Shown in pieces: positions 1-8,104 of a stretch of DNA of 38,006 bases. Each line of letters begins with the position of its first letter. Positions within the stretch are counted from its first letter, which is position 1. Below the pieces are notes generated by a model, which made no database searches, was not told the origin of the DNA, and saw only the letters and a list, made by a program, of their open reading frames with translations. The translations under genes and the position numbers were made by a program. The stretch is from Planctomycetaceae bacterium (GTDB taxonomy: Bacteria > Planctomycetota > Planctomycetia > Pirellulales > Pirellulaceae), in contig CANHVO010000020.1 in the NCBI GenBank assembly GCA_947463915.1, forward strand, positions 1 to 38,006. The letters run 5' to 3'.

Positions 1-98
1 GCCGTCGAAGAGATAGGCTTGGCCTTGGCGATCGATAGCCCAAGCTTTCTCAGTTGCGATACTTCTCGCATTCTCGCATCAATGGCCGCACTCGACAT
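1..98 (-). CDS. 5' end of an unidentified leftward gene, cut by the window edge
   Basis: An open frame starts with ATG at 98 and runs to the left edge without a stop (about 32 codons, beginning MSSAAIDARMREVSQLRKLG). A purine-rich AGAGAGG lies five bases upstream of the ATG, a better ribosome site than most genes here have. It follows the leftward gene that ends at 228, so the two could be co-transcribed. Too little is visible to assign a family; the fragment is soluble-looking and helical with no signal peptide. It could still be a chance frame. Confidence 0.4.
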   Translation of the reverse strand, partial: MSSAAIDARMREVSQLRKLGLSIAKAKPISST

Positions 99-227
99 GT
101 CGACCTCTCTCGTTCGTCGATCCAATTTGGGCGCCTTCTGGTTAAGTTTCAAATCCGAGCATCTTGATGTCCAATAGGTCTTGGTCTCTCCCCGATTTTC
201 CTTAGTTCCTATTGGATGTCCATTTTG

Positions 228-986
228 CTACCGTTTTGGCTGGCGAATGAATTGAGGCTGTCGGACTGGAGCTGGAGTCGTAGCGGATTGTTGTTCTGTG
301 TTTGGTTGGTTTGCGTCTCTTGGTGGTGGAGAGTCTTCTGAGTCGGCGGTACGAATCGACCTCATGCCAGTTTCCAAAAAGGGAGGGATCGGCGCCGTGA
401 TTTGGGCTTGGTTGCGCCGCTTAGCTTTTGGCGGTGGAACGTAACCTTCGTCCGGCCAGCGAGGCTTGCTGACTGTCGTCTCGATGGAGCTTAATGCAGA
501 ACTGGTCGCGGGCGGCAGCGCTCGAGGAGGTTCGGCGGTGAAGGTGCTTTCTTTGCGATCCGCCGGGACAGCGCTGGCTTCTTTTTTTAGTACCTCACGG
601 ATGTCGAGTTGCGTATCGCTCCAGGGTACCAGCGTCACCTTGGGAGTCCCAATCAAATTTGCGTCGGCAGATTGAGCGTTTGTGTTGCCACTTTGAAACT
701 CGACTGGGTTCTCAAAAACGCCGGATGTGCCGGGTACAACGAGACCGCGGTCGCTCCAAAGGCTCTTTGGGCCAGAATCCGAAGTTGCCCAGGAAGCTGC
801 GCTCGCTGAATTGACAGTTTGGTGAACCGAGTCCGGCAATGGTTTGTACCAATACCAAGTACTTACACCACCTGCGATGAGAACCAACCAGCCAACGATG
901 CGGGGCTGGCGGCCTGGACTCGGGGGCGACGGGGCAGGAGCTTTGTTTGAAGCGCCAAGATCGCTCAGCTTTGTTTTTTTTGCCAT
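228..986 (-). CDS. Pro-rich protein with one N-terminal membrane anchor, function unknown
   Basis: I do not recognise a family. The start MAKKTKLSDLG at 986 is preferred over the longer frame beginning at 1052, because the extra residues are not conserved-looking and the MAKK start gives a normal topology: a short positive Pro-rich N-terminus, one membrane helix around residues 30-48 (GWLVLIAGGVSTWYWY), then about 200 residues of Pro/Ser/Thr/Ala-rich, probably disordered, extracytoplasmic tail ending in basic residues. No catalytic motif is visible. The domain plan (anchor plus Pro-rich tail) suggests a structural or tethering role in the envelope, but that is only inference. The upstream 700 bases contain repeats, so its promoter is probably just upstream of 986. 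Confidence 0.65.
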   Translation of the reverse strand: MAKKTKLSDLGASNKAPAPSPPSPGRQPRIVGWLVLIAGGVSTWYWYKPLPDSVHQTVNSASAASWATSDSGPKSLWSDRGLVVPGTSGVFENPVEFQSGNTNAQSADANLIGTPKVTLVPWSDTQLDIREVLKKEASAVPADRKESTFTAEPPRALPPATSSALSSIETTVSKPRWPDEGYVPPPKAKRRNQAQITAPIPPFLETGMRSIRTADSEDSPPPRDANQPNTEQQSATTPAPVRQPQFIRQPKR

Positions 987-1220
987 GGTACGCGAAAGCT
1001 TGAATGGGAATAGGACCGTGATGGTTCTTTCGCAACATCCTTGCGCGATCAAAACTGTCTGTTTGGAATGGGCATCCTGGTGCTCGTTCGCTCAATTTGT
1101 AGGGATCGGAAGAGGAATTTAAAAAATGAAAGAAAAAGCCATAAGTCCGTTTGTATCGGCGAATGCTTGCCGCGGTTCTCGACAAAAGTCGAGCATTTAA
1201 GGAAACCCGGGCTTTAAAGC

Positions 1221-1476
1221 CACCCTCCCTCGGCAACGCTGTGAAGCATTTTTTGATGCGGAAAACAGGTTTTTGTGTAGCGAAAGTCGTTAAGACTTTC
1301 GGCTTCATCGCCTATACGGCCGAAACTCTCGATGAGTTTCGCTACAAAATGCTTCACAGCGTTGCTCCCTTGGGGAGGGTCGGGCTTTCAGCCCGGGGAG
1401 GGTGAACTGGCTTGTGCAATCGTTGTTGGCACTTCACCCTCCCCTCGCTACGCTCGACCATCCCAGCGGGAGGGTG
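1221..1476 (+). repeat. 116-bp GC-rich palindromic repeat (family C, copy 1), split by an insert
   Basis: The ends are CACCCTCCC and GGGAGGGTG. The inner part carries the second stem GAGGGTCGGGC...GCCCGGGGAGGG and the shared core AACTGGCTTGTGCAATCG. Removing the 131-bp element at 1234-1364 and one 9-base duplicate leaves exactly 116 bp, the length of the uninterrupted copy at 32576-32691. The third copy, in the opposite orientation, begins at 6940. No open frame in it looks coding. Confidence 0.85.
1234..1364. mobile_element. 131-bp miniature inverted-repeat element (family A, copy 1) nested in family C
   Basis: It has perfect 19-base terminal inverted repeats (CAACGCTGTGAAGCATTTT at 1234-1252 and its complement at 1346-1364). 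It is flanked by the near-identical 9-mers CTCCCTCGG (1225-1233) and CTCCCTTGG (1365-1373), which read as a target duplication because the intact repeat at 32576 has this 9-mer only once. The core (1277-1345) holds two hairpins, GAAAGTC/GACTTTC and GAAACTC/GAGTTTC, shared with four other sites in the window. It encodes no protein, so it would need a transposase supplied elsewhere. Confidence 0.8.
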
Positions 1477-1747
1477 CCTAAACGGGGCTCTCTTGCCAAG
1501 AAGCCGAAAAGGGATGATGGGAACTTCGTCAAAACGAGGTCGGGAAATACAAAGCTAGCGTCTACCGGGGCCTTGCAGCAGAGAACACTTGTCGATGTGC
1601 TTGGGAGATAGCGAGATTTCAAGTACACTGCGTTGGTTCAAAAGGCTGGCAACTTTGCGGGGCTTGCCTGCCGATTTTGTCGAATGCGACAGTTTAGGAA
1701 AGTTCGTAGTGGAAAGAAGTTTTCGCACCATTGATTTTACGGGACAG
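1477..1747 (+). other. Leader region of the terpenoid operon
   Basis: No credible gene is seen. An open frame continues upstream from the hydrolase to 1589, but its extra 53 residues do not resemble the family, so this stretch is read as untranslated leader. It should hold the promoter of the operon that starts at 1748. I could not pick out a convincing -35/-10 pair by eye. Confidence 0.4.
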
Positions 1748-2515
1748 ATGATCCTGCTCGGTACCGGCACGAGTGTAGGCGTCCCAGCGATCGGTTGTGA
1801 CTGTGCGGTTTGCACGAGTTCGAATCCCAAAAACAATCGGACACGCTCTGGGGCAATCTTGGGATTGCCCGAAGGGAATCTCCTTTTTGATACTTCGCCA
1901 GACCTTCGCCAACAGCTTTTGAGAGAAGGCATCGGAATCGTAAATGCGGTGGTGTTTACACATGAGCACGCCGACCATTTGCACGGTCTCGATGATTTGA
2001 GGCTCTTTCCGTTCACCCTGGGGCATGCTGTTCCCCTTTATTGCAGCACACTGGTCGAATCGCGAATCCGTAGCGTTTTCGATTATGCATTTGACCGACG
2101 CGAGCCAACTCATGCGGCTGCAGCGCCTCAATTGCAGATCCACAATATCGACGAGAACCCTTTTGAAGTTCTCAGCACGCGTTTTCAGCCGATTCCACTC
2201 ATTCATGGCCCCAACTGCAATGTGCTAGGGTTTCGATTCGGCAACGTGGCTTACTGTACCGACACGAACTTTATCTCCGATACAAGTCTAGCGCTCATGC
2301 AAGGACTGGATACGTTGGTCTTGGATGCATTGAGGTACACTGCTCATCCGACTCACTTTTCAGTGGAACAAGCGTTAGAAGTAGTCGATCGGGTCCGGCC
2401 TAAGATGACTTTTTTAACTCATTTGTCACACGACCTAGACTACGAATCGGCTAATAGTCTGTTGCCTGAGAATGTTCGACTCGCTTACGATGGCCTGCGC
2501 ATCCCGCTAACTTAA
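1748..2515 (+). CDS. PhnP-like metallo-beta-lactamase-fold hydrolase
   Basis: A predicted metal-dependent hydrolase of the PhnP/RNase Z branch of the metallo-beta-lactamase fold. The start at ATG 1748 gives the usual N-terminus MILLGTGTSVGVPAIGC, with GGGA just upstream. The CxC..C segment (CDCAVCTSSNPKNNRTR) is typical of PhnP-like proteins, where cysteines bind a structural zinc. The active-site signature HEHADHLHG is followed by a later His (PLIHGPNC), the bridging Asp (YCTDTN) and a C-terminal HLSHD. PhnP cleaves cyclic ribose phosphates, but this subgroup covers many substrates, so the reaction is unknown. One base separates its stop from the cyclase start, so it belongs to the same operon; it might act on a phosphorylated or cyclic intermediate, which is speculation. 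At 255 residues it is full length. Confidence 0.88.
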   Translation: MILLGTGTSVGVPAIGCDCAVCTSSNPKNNRTRSGAILGLPEGNLLFDTSPDLRQQLLREGIGIVNAVVFTHEHADHLHGLDDLRLFPFTLGHAVPLYCSTLVESRIRSVFDYAFDRREPTHAAAAPQLQIHNIDENPFEVLSTRFQPIPLIHGPNCNVLGFRFGNVAYCTDTNFISDTSLALMQGLDTLVLDALRYTAHPTHFSVEQALEVVDRVRPKMTFLTHLSHDLDYESANSLLPENVRLAYDGLRIPLT

Positions 2516-2516
2516 C

Positions 2517-4439
2517 ATGAACTTGTCCATTCTTAAGGATCGCATTGAGCAGACACTTCACAGATTGCGATCGGATCTAGCGGAATCTAAGGGAAGCTCC
2601 AGTCATTGGACGGGTGCGCTATCGACCTCGGCGCTGTCGACAGCAACGGCCGTAAGTTCGTTGTCGATTTGCCGAGATCAGTTTCGAAAGAACGCATGGG
2701 CTATTCATGATGGCGACAGCGATGGCTATGGTCCTAGGCGTTGGGACGAGCTCATTGAGGGAGGTTCTGAATGGCTTTCGCGAGCTCAAAATTCGGATGG
2801 CGGCTTTGGCGATACCGATAGGTCCCTTTCCAATATCGCAACCACTTTGTTGGTTTTGGCTGCTTGGCAATTGGCTGGGCACAACTCTCGATATGCCGCG
2901 AAGATTTCGGCCGCTTGGGCTTATGTTGAGCGAGGTGGGAGTTGGGATGGATTGAAGCAACGCTATGGCAAAGACAAAACGTTTGTCGTCCCAATCATGA
3001 CGAACTGTGCGTTGGCGGGATTAGTGGATTGGGGCAAGATCCCCACGCTGCCCTTTGAAGCCGCTGCTTTACCTCAATCATGGTATCGGTTTGTGCAACT
3101 CCCAGTCGTAAGTTATGCCATTCCAGCTTTGGTCGCGATCGGGCAAGCACAGTACTTTCATCGGCCACCGAGAAATCCTATTTCAAGAGCAGTGCGTTCG
3201 ATTGCGCGCAAGCCCACCATGCGTGTATTGACTCGCATGCAACCGACAAGTGGCGGATATTTGGAAGCCGTACCGCTAACCAGTTTTGTGCTCATGAGTT
3301 TGGCGTCGATTGGCCAGGGGGCATCTCGTGTGGCGGTTGAGTCCAGGAAATTCATTGTCGATTCGGTCTTGGAGGATGGCAGTTGGCCGATCGACACGAA
3401 TTTGGCAACTTGGGTCACTTCATTGGCATCGACGAACTACTTTGATGCCGGCCATCCCGATAGCACAGATTTATCGGCCGACGATCTCTTGGAGTGGAAT
3501 CGATCGATAGATTGGCTGCTGTCATGTCAGCATCGAAAGCGGCATGCATTTACGGGGGCGGAGCCTGGAGGTTGGGGCTGGACTAATTTGAGTGGTGCGG
3601 TTCCGGATTCGGATGATACTCCAGCAGCGCTGATCGCGTTGCAAAAATGGTTGGTAATGAGCAGGCAGGTGTCGGGGCGGTTAAGGCCCGATTTTGTTTT
3701 CGATAACGATCTCGACGCTCGAGTTCAAATCGCAGCCCGCGCAGGCTGTCGATGGTTGGTTCGCTTACAAAACAGAGATGGGGGGTGGCCGACTTTTTGT
3801 CGCGGTTGGGGGACTTTGCCATTTGACCGTAGTGGCAGCGATTTGACGGCTCACGCGATACGTGCACTGCACTGTTGGAACGAGGTTTTTCCCTCTTCGT
3901 TTGAGGGGGCAGCCTCAGCCATGGAACGGGGCTGGGCATATTTGGAACGGCACCAAAACGCGGACGGAAGCTGGTTGCCGCTTTGGTTTGGCAACCAAGA
4001 TCGTTCGGCAGAAGACAATCCAATTTATGGAACTGGAAGGGTTTTATTGTGTTATAGCCAGTGTAACCGTACGAATCATACTTCGTTTCAGCGAGGATTA
4101 GCCTATTTACTGGCCAACCAAAACGCGGATGGGGGGTGGGGAGGCGGTAAAAACAGCCACTATCCTGGTTCCGATCGATCTTTGCCGGTAATCACTAGCA
4201 CAATTGAAGAAACAAGCGTCGCGTTGGAAGGAATCCTGGCTGGAGGTGGCACAAAGGACAGCATCCCCTCTATAATGCAAGCCTTGAACTGGTTGTGCGA
4301 CGCGATCCAGCAGGACCACCATCGCGTAAGTCAACCTATCGGATTTTATTTCGCTCGGCTCTGGTATCACGAAAAATTGTATCCCTTGGTCTTTTCCATG
4401 GGTGCTCTCAAAAAAGGACTTGAGTTTTGTCAACGTTAA
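2517..4439 (+). CDS. Class II terpene cyclase of the squalene-hopene cyclase type
   Basis: A 640-residue protein, normal length for squalene-hopene cyclases, with no N-terminal signal. The protonating DxDD motif is present as DSDD at residues 364-367 (AVPDSDDTPAAL). QW-type repeats occur near 91-99 (QNSDGGFGD), 418-424, 480-486 and 535-543 (QNADGGWGG). The C-terminus IGFYFARLWYHEKLYPL matches the family's closing segment. Such enzymes cyclise squalene or long prenyl chains by protonation at the membrane face. No squalene-synthase (HpnCDE) gene is nearby; instead the next gene carries a trans-prenyl synthase, so the substrate may be a linear prenyl diphosphate or derivative rather than squalene. 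That is inference. The family is well supported; the product is not known. It starts one base after the hydrolase stop and its end lies 14 bases before the next ATG. Confidence 0.9.
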   Translation: MNLSILKDRIEQTLHRLRSDLAESKGSSSHWTGALSTSALSTATAVSSLSICRDQFRKNAWAIHDGDSDGYGPRRWDELIEGGSEWLSRAQNSDGGFGDTDRSLSNIATTLLVLAAWQLAGHNSRYAAKISAAWAYVERGGSWDGLKQRYGKDKTFVVPIMTNCALAGLVDWGKIPTLPFEAAALPQSWYRFVQLPVVSYAIPALVAIGQAQYFHRPPRNPISRAVRSIARKPTMRVLTRMQPTSGGYLEAVPLTSFVLMSLASIGQGASRVAVESRKFIVDSVLEDGSWPIDTNLATWVTSLASTNYFDAGHPDSTDLSADDLLEWNRSIDWLLSCQHRKRHAFTGAEPGGWGWTNLSGAVPDSDDTPAALIALQKWLVMSRQVSGRLRPDFVFDNDLDARVQIAARAGCRWLVRLQNRDGGWPTFCRGWGTLPFDRSGSDLTAHAIRALHCWNEVFPSSFEGAASAMERGWAYLERHQNADGSWLPLWFGNQDRSAEDNPIYGTGRVLLCYSQCNRTNHTSFQRGLAYLLANQNADGGWGGGKNSHYPGSDRSLPVITSTIEETSVALEGILAGGGTKDSIPSIMQALNWLCDAIQQDHHRVSQPIGFYFARLWYHEKLYPLVFSMGALKKGLEFCQR

Positions 4440-4453
4440 CCCCAACTGCTTCG

Positions 4454-6331
4454 ATGCCCGAAACCCAAACACCGAACGCAACCGAGAAATCGGAGAAAAA
4501 GACGCGACGCAAAACCAGCCATTTGAAATTGGTGCCCGAAACTCCACAATTGCGCGAGCAAATGCGGGACAAATGCCGGGAAGTGGCAGCTCGCATGAAC
4601 AAAGAGATGCCGCCAACCAAAGATGAACTCGAGAAAATCGCGCGGCGGACGCTCGAGGAAATGGGAATGGCTGAGGGCTACGTCGGCTGGATCATGGTTA
4701 TGCTCAGCACGGAGTTTTTCCGTGATGCTGTCGCTGCAACTCCTCCGAGCCGACGGTTGTTTTTGCTACCTCATTGTTTAAAACACGCTGAGGGTTGCCC
4801 TGCCGACTATGACGAGTTTGGAATGGACTGCAAGAAGTGCGGTGCTTGCAGCATTGCCGACTTCCGAACCAAAGCCGAAGAGATGGGCTACAAAGTCTTG
4901 GTGGCAGAAGGTTCGCCGGTTGTCTTGAAGATCATCGTAAGCGGTTACGTGGATTCGATCGTCGGTGTCGCTTGTTTGAATGTGTTGGAGAAAGCCATCG
5001 ACAAAATTCTGCTCGCCGGGATTCCTTGTATGGCGGTTCCGTTGTTGTCCAGCGACTGCCGAAATACGAGCGTCGATGAAGCATGGGTGCGCGACATGAT
5101 TATGGTTCAGCAGCCTGTTGCTGAACAAAAAACAAGGTCCTATGTGCATTTGATGCGCGGTGCCAGCGATTTGTTTTCACAACCGCAGCTCGATTCGATC
5201 GTCGGTCGCCAACGCAGTCAAACCCAGATCAATATTGAGTCGATGGAACCGCTCGCAAGTGTGGATCCCATAGCGGCAACCGAGGCGCTGGCATGCAATT
5301 TCTTGGCGCGGGGGGGCAAGTACTCGCGGCCATTTATTACCTTGGCAGCTTACGACGCCATGAATGGCGGCAAAGCGACAGGCCAAGGTGGCGAAAAAGA
5401 GGTAGCGAGTTATTCACGCGGTGTCCAAAGTGCGGCGTTGAGCATCGAGTGCTTCCACAAAGCGTCGTTGGTTCACGATGACATTGAGGATGGAGACGCA
5501 TTTCGTTACGGAGTGCCTGCCATGCATCAGCAGTTTGGCCTTTCGACAGCCATCAATGTTGGCGACTACATGATCGGGATGGGATACCGACTGATTGGTC
5601 GCGAAATCGAATCGATCGGTGCTGCGGCTGCCGCCGAGATATTGAACTGCTTGTCTTCAGCTCACATGCGTTTGGCTGAGGGGCAAGGTGCCGAATTGCT
5701 ATGGCGAGATGGACCCAACAAGCGGCTGACACCGCTCGACGCGTTGAAGATCTATGCATTAAAAACATCGCCAGCGTTTGAGGCGGCTCTCTTTACGGGG
5801 GTTCGATTGGCGGGAGATGCCAAGGCCTATGCGGAGCCGATCAAGCTTTTTGCAAGAAACATCGGTGTTGCATTCCAGATTATCAATGACTTGCAAGACT
5901 GGCATGGCGACGATCACAACAAACTGTCTGCGGCTGGCGATGTCTTGGGGGGCAGGCCGACCGTGCTGCTGGCCTTGGCTCTGCAGTCCCTTTCACCGGA
6001 GGATTCGGAAAAGCTTTTGGCTGTGATGGGAAGCGATTCAGGGCTGTCCGATGCCGCACGCATTGCAACGACCAAGGAATTGTTTACCAAAGCTCGCGTC
6101 TTCGAGCAGGCTGAGAAGCTGATCGATCGACATCGGGAGAGAGCCGTTGAAGTTGCCATGGCCATCGAGCCTGAGCCTTTGAAGCGTCTCTTTCACTATT
6201 TGATCGACACCGTCTTGAGCGAAGCGGACATCAAGGGAGCTACAGCGCCAGAACCGGTGGTGGTGACGCATAGTATCTCGATGAAACCACCAGCGGCACT
6301 TTTGGGGACAGCGGAAGCTGCCCGCTCCTAG
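4454..6331 (+). CDS. DUF116 domain fused to a trans-polyprenyl diphosphate synthase
   Basis: Two domains in one chain of 625 residues. The N-terminal part (about 95-215) is DUF116: LFLLPHCLKHAEGC followed by CKKCGACSI gives five clustered cysteines near 108, 115, 126, 129 and 132, likely to bind a metal or FeS cluster. The C-terminal part (about 270-590) is an isoprenoid synthase with GGKYSRP, the first Asp-rich motif DDIED (342-346) and the second NDLQD (478-482); it should condense isopentenyl units in the cytosol. A small residue (Ala) five before the first Asp-rich motif and no two-residue insertion in it argue for a product longer than farnesyl. The start is uncertain: ATG 4454 is chosen, but an in-frame TTG at 4427 overlaps the cyclase and is also possible. 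The role of DUF116 is unknown. Confidence 0.88.
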   Translation: MPETQTPNATEKSEKKTRRKTSHLKLVPETPQLREQMRDKCREVAARMNKEMPPTKDELEKIARRTLEEMGMAEGYVGWIMVMLSTEFFRDAVAATPPSRRLFLLPHCLKHAEGCPADYDEFGMDCKKCGACSIADFRTKAEEMGYKVLVAEGSPVVLKIIVSGYVDSIVGVACLNVLEKAIDKILLAGIPCMAVPLLSSDCRNTSVDEAWVRDMIMVQQPVAEQKTRSYVHLMRGASDLFSQPQLDSIVGRQRSQTQINIESMEPLASVDPIAATEALACNFLARGGKYSRPFITLAAYDAMNGGKATGQGGEKEVASYSRGVQSAALSIECFHKASLVHDDIEDGDAFRYGVPAMHQQFGLSTAINVGDYMIGMGYRLIGREIESIGAAAAAEILNCLSSAHMRLAEGQGAELLWRDGPNKRLTPLDALKIYALKTSPAFEAALFTGVRLAGDAKAYAEPIKLFARNIGVAFQIINDLQDWHGDDHNKLSAAGDVLGGRPTVLLALALQSLSPEDSEKLLAVMGSDSGLSDAARIATTKELFTKARVFEQAEKLIDRHRERAVEVAMAIEPEPLKRLFHYLIDTVLSEADIKGATAPEPVVVTHSISMKPPAALLGTAEAARS

Positions 6332-6347
6332 AGTCAGACTCGCTAGA

Positions 6348-6920
6348 ATGCAAACACCAGCCAACGAACCTCTGCAGGAACCATGCAATGGTCCATGTAT
6401 TTCCGCAGCTGAATTGATTGGGATTTATTACCAGGATTCCAGCTTGCTCGGTCGCTTTGAGCAAGTTGAAAACCAAACCATCGCTTGCGTTTATCGCAAG
6501 TTGCTCGACCACACCAATCATATGACCGTGACGGTCGAGTCGCATCATGGCGACACGGTGGATGTGCAAGTGCTCCGTTCTGACGTTTTGGGGATGCATT
6601 ATCGTAGAGAGATACTGCTAAGAACACGAAAAAAAAAGGTAGTCGTCCAATATGGCATTGTTCGATTGAACACTAGATTTTTGGCGGACAAACCGCGGAA
6701 TGAAATCTTAGAACAACGTATACCGCTCGGTCGCGTGCTTATTGAAAACAATGTTCTTCGAAAGATTGAGTTGTTCGATTTGCTTCGAGTCGAATGCGGA
6801 CCGGTTCTTGCCGATTTTTTTGGTGTACCGGTTGGGACGGTGACATATGGAAGAACTGCGTTGATCCACTGCGACGACGAACCCGCCATCGAGTTGCTTG
6901 AAGTGGTGAGGCCCGAATAA
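6348..6920 (+). CDS. Chorismate lyase-like protein (UbiC/DUF98 superfamily)
   Basis: A 190-residue protein 16 bases behind the prenyl synthase. The C-terminal half has the pattern of chorismate lyases and their relatives: PLGRVLIENN, then a Gly/Tyr-Gly-Arg strand (VTYGRTALIHCDDEPAIELLEVVRPE). UbiC removes pyruvate from chorismate to give 4-hydroxybenzoate, the aromatic head for prenylated quinones; DUF98-type relatives are used for other aromatic acids. Its place behind a prenyl synthase and a terpene cyclase suggests an aromatic head group joined to a terpenoid. No UbiA-type prenyltransferase lies in the window to do the joining. The fold assignment is moderate; the activity is inferred from family and context. 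Confidence 0.65.
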   Translation: MQTPANEPLQEPCNGPCISAAELIGIYYQDSSLLGRFEQVENQTIACVYRKLLDHTNHMTVTVESHHGDTVDVQVLRSDVLGMHYRREILLRTRKKKVVVQYGIVRLNTRFLADKPRNEILEQRIPLGRVLIENNVLRKIELFDLLRVECGPVLADFFGVPVGTVTYGRTALIHCDDEPAIELLEVVRPE

Positions 6921-6939
6921 ACGGAATGGTGAATGATGT

Positions 6940-7168
6940 CACCCTCCCGCTGGGAGGGGCGAGCAAAGCGAGGGGAGGGTGAAGTGCCAACCGCTTTTGC
7001 ACAAGTCAGTTCCCCCTCCCCGGGCCGAAGAGGCCGTGAATAAATGTAAGACGCCCTTTTTAGGGCGTCGACATTGGCCGTTTTTTTTTGCAGTAACGAC
7101 GGCCTGAAAAGGCCGTCCTACGAATAAATGCACAACCTCGAAGGCCCGACCCTCCCGGAGAGATCGTA
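6940..7168 (-). repeat. Family C repeat, copy 2, reverse orientation, split by a 108-bp insert
   Basis: CACCCTCCCGCTGGGAGG at 6940 and the following GCGAGGGGAGGGTGAAGTGCC match the reverse complement of the copy at 32576-32691. The match continues to CCGGGCCGAAG (ending at 7030) and resumes with GCCCGACCCTCCC at 7144, after which the end is decayed. Removing the insert and one CGAAG leaves about 116 bp if the repeat ends near 7168. Confidence 0.75.
7031..7138. mobile_element. 108-bp insert in family C copy 2, with two strong hairpins
   Basis: The 5-mer CGAAG occurs on both sides (7026-7030, 7139-7143) but once in the intact repeat, consistent with a target duplication. Inside are the hairpins GACGCCC/GGGCGTC (7050-7069) and GACGGCC/GGCCGTC (7098-7117), a T9 run at 7081-7089 and two GAATAAATG words. 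The ends are only weakly inverted (AGGxxGTG). It is unrelated in sequence to the element in copy 1. The hairpins could also terminate the operon that ends at 6920. Confidence 0.6.
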
Positions 7169-7196
7169 ACTTGGGCTGTTTTTGTGACGGTTGTGT

Positions 7197-7871
7197 TTAT
7201 TTGGGCGTCTCAACATCCAAAACAACGCCATGATTCTTCAATCTGCCTGCGAGATCGCAGACGCTGCAGTTGATGTATTGGATTCCGTTGAGTGAGGTCG
7301 TGCCGAAATTCTGGATCGCCTTTTCATCGTGGATGTGACCAAACGCATGAAACATCGGTTTGATTCTCGTTTCGACATGGGTTCTCAAGGATTTGGAACC
7401 AACATGGACTGGTTCGCCAGTATCAAAATCCTTCGTCACATCACGTATTCCCTTGGGTGGGCCATGGGTGATCAGAATGTCGATGTCGTCGGGAATGGTT
7501 TGCCAAACTGCGTCCAGTTCTGATCGAGGCTTCATGTAAGACCAATTGTAGAATTCCGGTGTGTACGGTGACCCGAAGATTTTTAGCCCATTCCAGTCGG
7601 TCTTGTTATGGATCAAGAATCTCAATTTCGGATAGTCGCAGTTCCGAATCAGCTCTTGTTCGATAGCGGTGGAGTGGTTTCCTGGGACAAATACTTTGGT
7701 TGGAATTTCAAGGGCCGAATACCATTCAAAAAAATTCCTTGCTTCAGGTTCGTTGAGATAGGCATCACCGTTATTGGATTCGTCCCCGCAATGGATGACT
7801 AAGTCGATATTGCTTGGGACATGAAGCTGTAGGTGTTTGCCGTGGGTGTCCGAGATAAACCAAACTTTCAT
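7197..7871 (-). CDS. Calcineurin-like metallophosphoesterase (MPPED-like)
   Basis: A 224-residue cytosolic metallophosphoesterase. The start at MKVWFISDTHG (7871) is set by GGAAGAG six bases upstream and by the family's N-terminus. All di-metal ligands are visible: DTH at residues 8-10, the GD of IHCGDE, GNHS, the His of ITHGPPKG, and GHIH near the end. The THGPPKGIRD segment resembles the eukaryotic MPPED1/MPPED2 (239FB) group, whose members hydrolyse cyclic nucleotides or related phosphodiesters weakly. The substrate cannot be read from the sequence. It is transcribed alone, away from its neighbours. Confidence 0.85.
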   Translation of the reverse strand: MKVWFISDTHGKHLQLHVPSNIDLVIHCGDESNNGDAYLNEPEARNFFEWYSALEIPTKVFVPGNHSTAIEQELIRNCDYPKLRFLIHNKTDWNGLKIFGSPYTPEFYNWSYMKPRSELDAVWQTIPDDIDILITHGPPKGIRDVTKDFDTGEPVHVGSKSLRTHVETRIKPMFHAFGHIHDEKAIQNFGTTSLNGIQYINCSVCDLAGRLKNHGVVLDVETPK

Positions 7872-8104
7872 GTGCTCTTCCGAACGATAGTGGGGATACA
7901 AATGGTATCAAACTGAGAGCTTTTTGAAGTCTAGGTGGATTAGGCGAAACGCAATTCCTTGGTTGGTTTTCGGATCGGTAGGGTTTTTTGGTGCATAGGA
8001 TTCGGGTTGTAGGAATAAAAAGCTCAACTCGGCACCCTAGTTCTGTCGATTGTAACGAACGTTCGCAAAAGCGAAGGAAATTGGATTCAACCGGGGGGTT
8101 TATC

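Noticed and set aside
712-1308. Open frame of 198 codons on the - strand
   Set aside because: It runs across the family A and C repeats and the start of the Pro-rich protein gene; composition is not protein-like and no family is seen.
1589-1747. Longer start for the PhnP-like hydrolase
   Set aside because: The extra 53 residues do not match the family, whose N-terminus is the MILLGTGTS strand at 1748.
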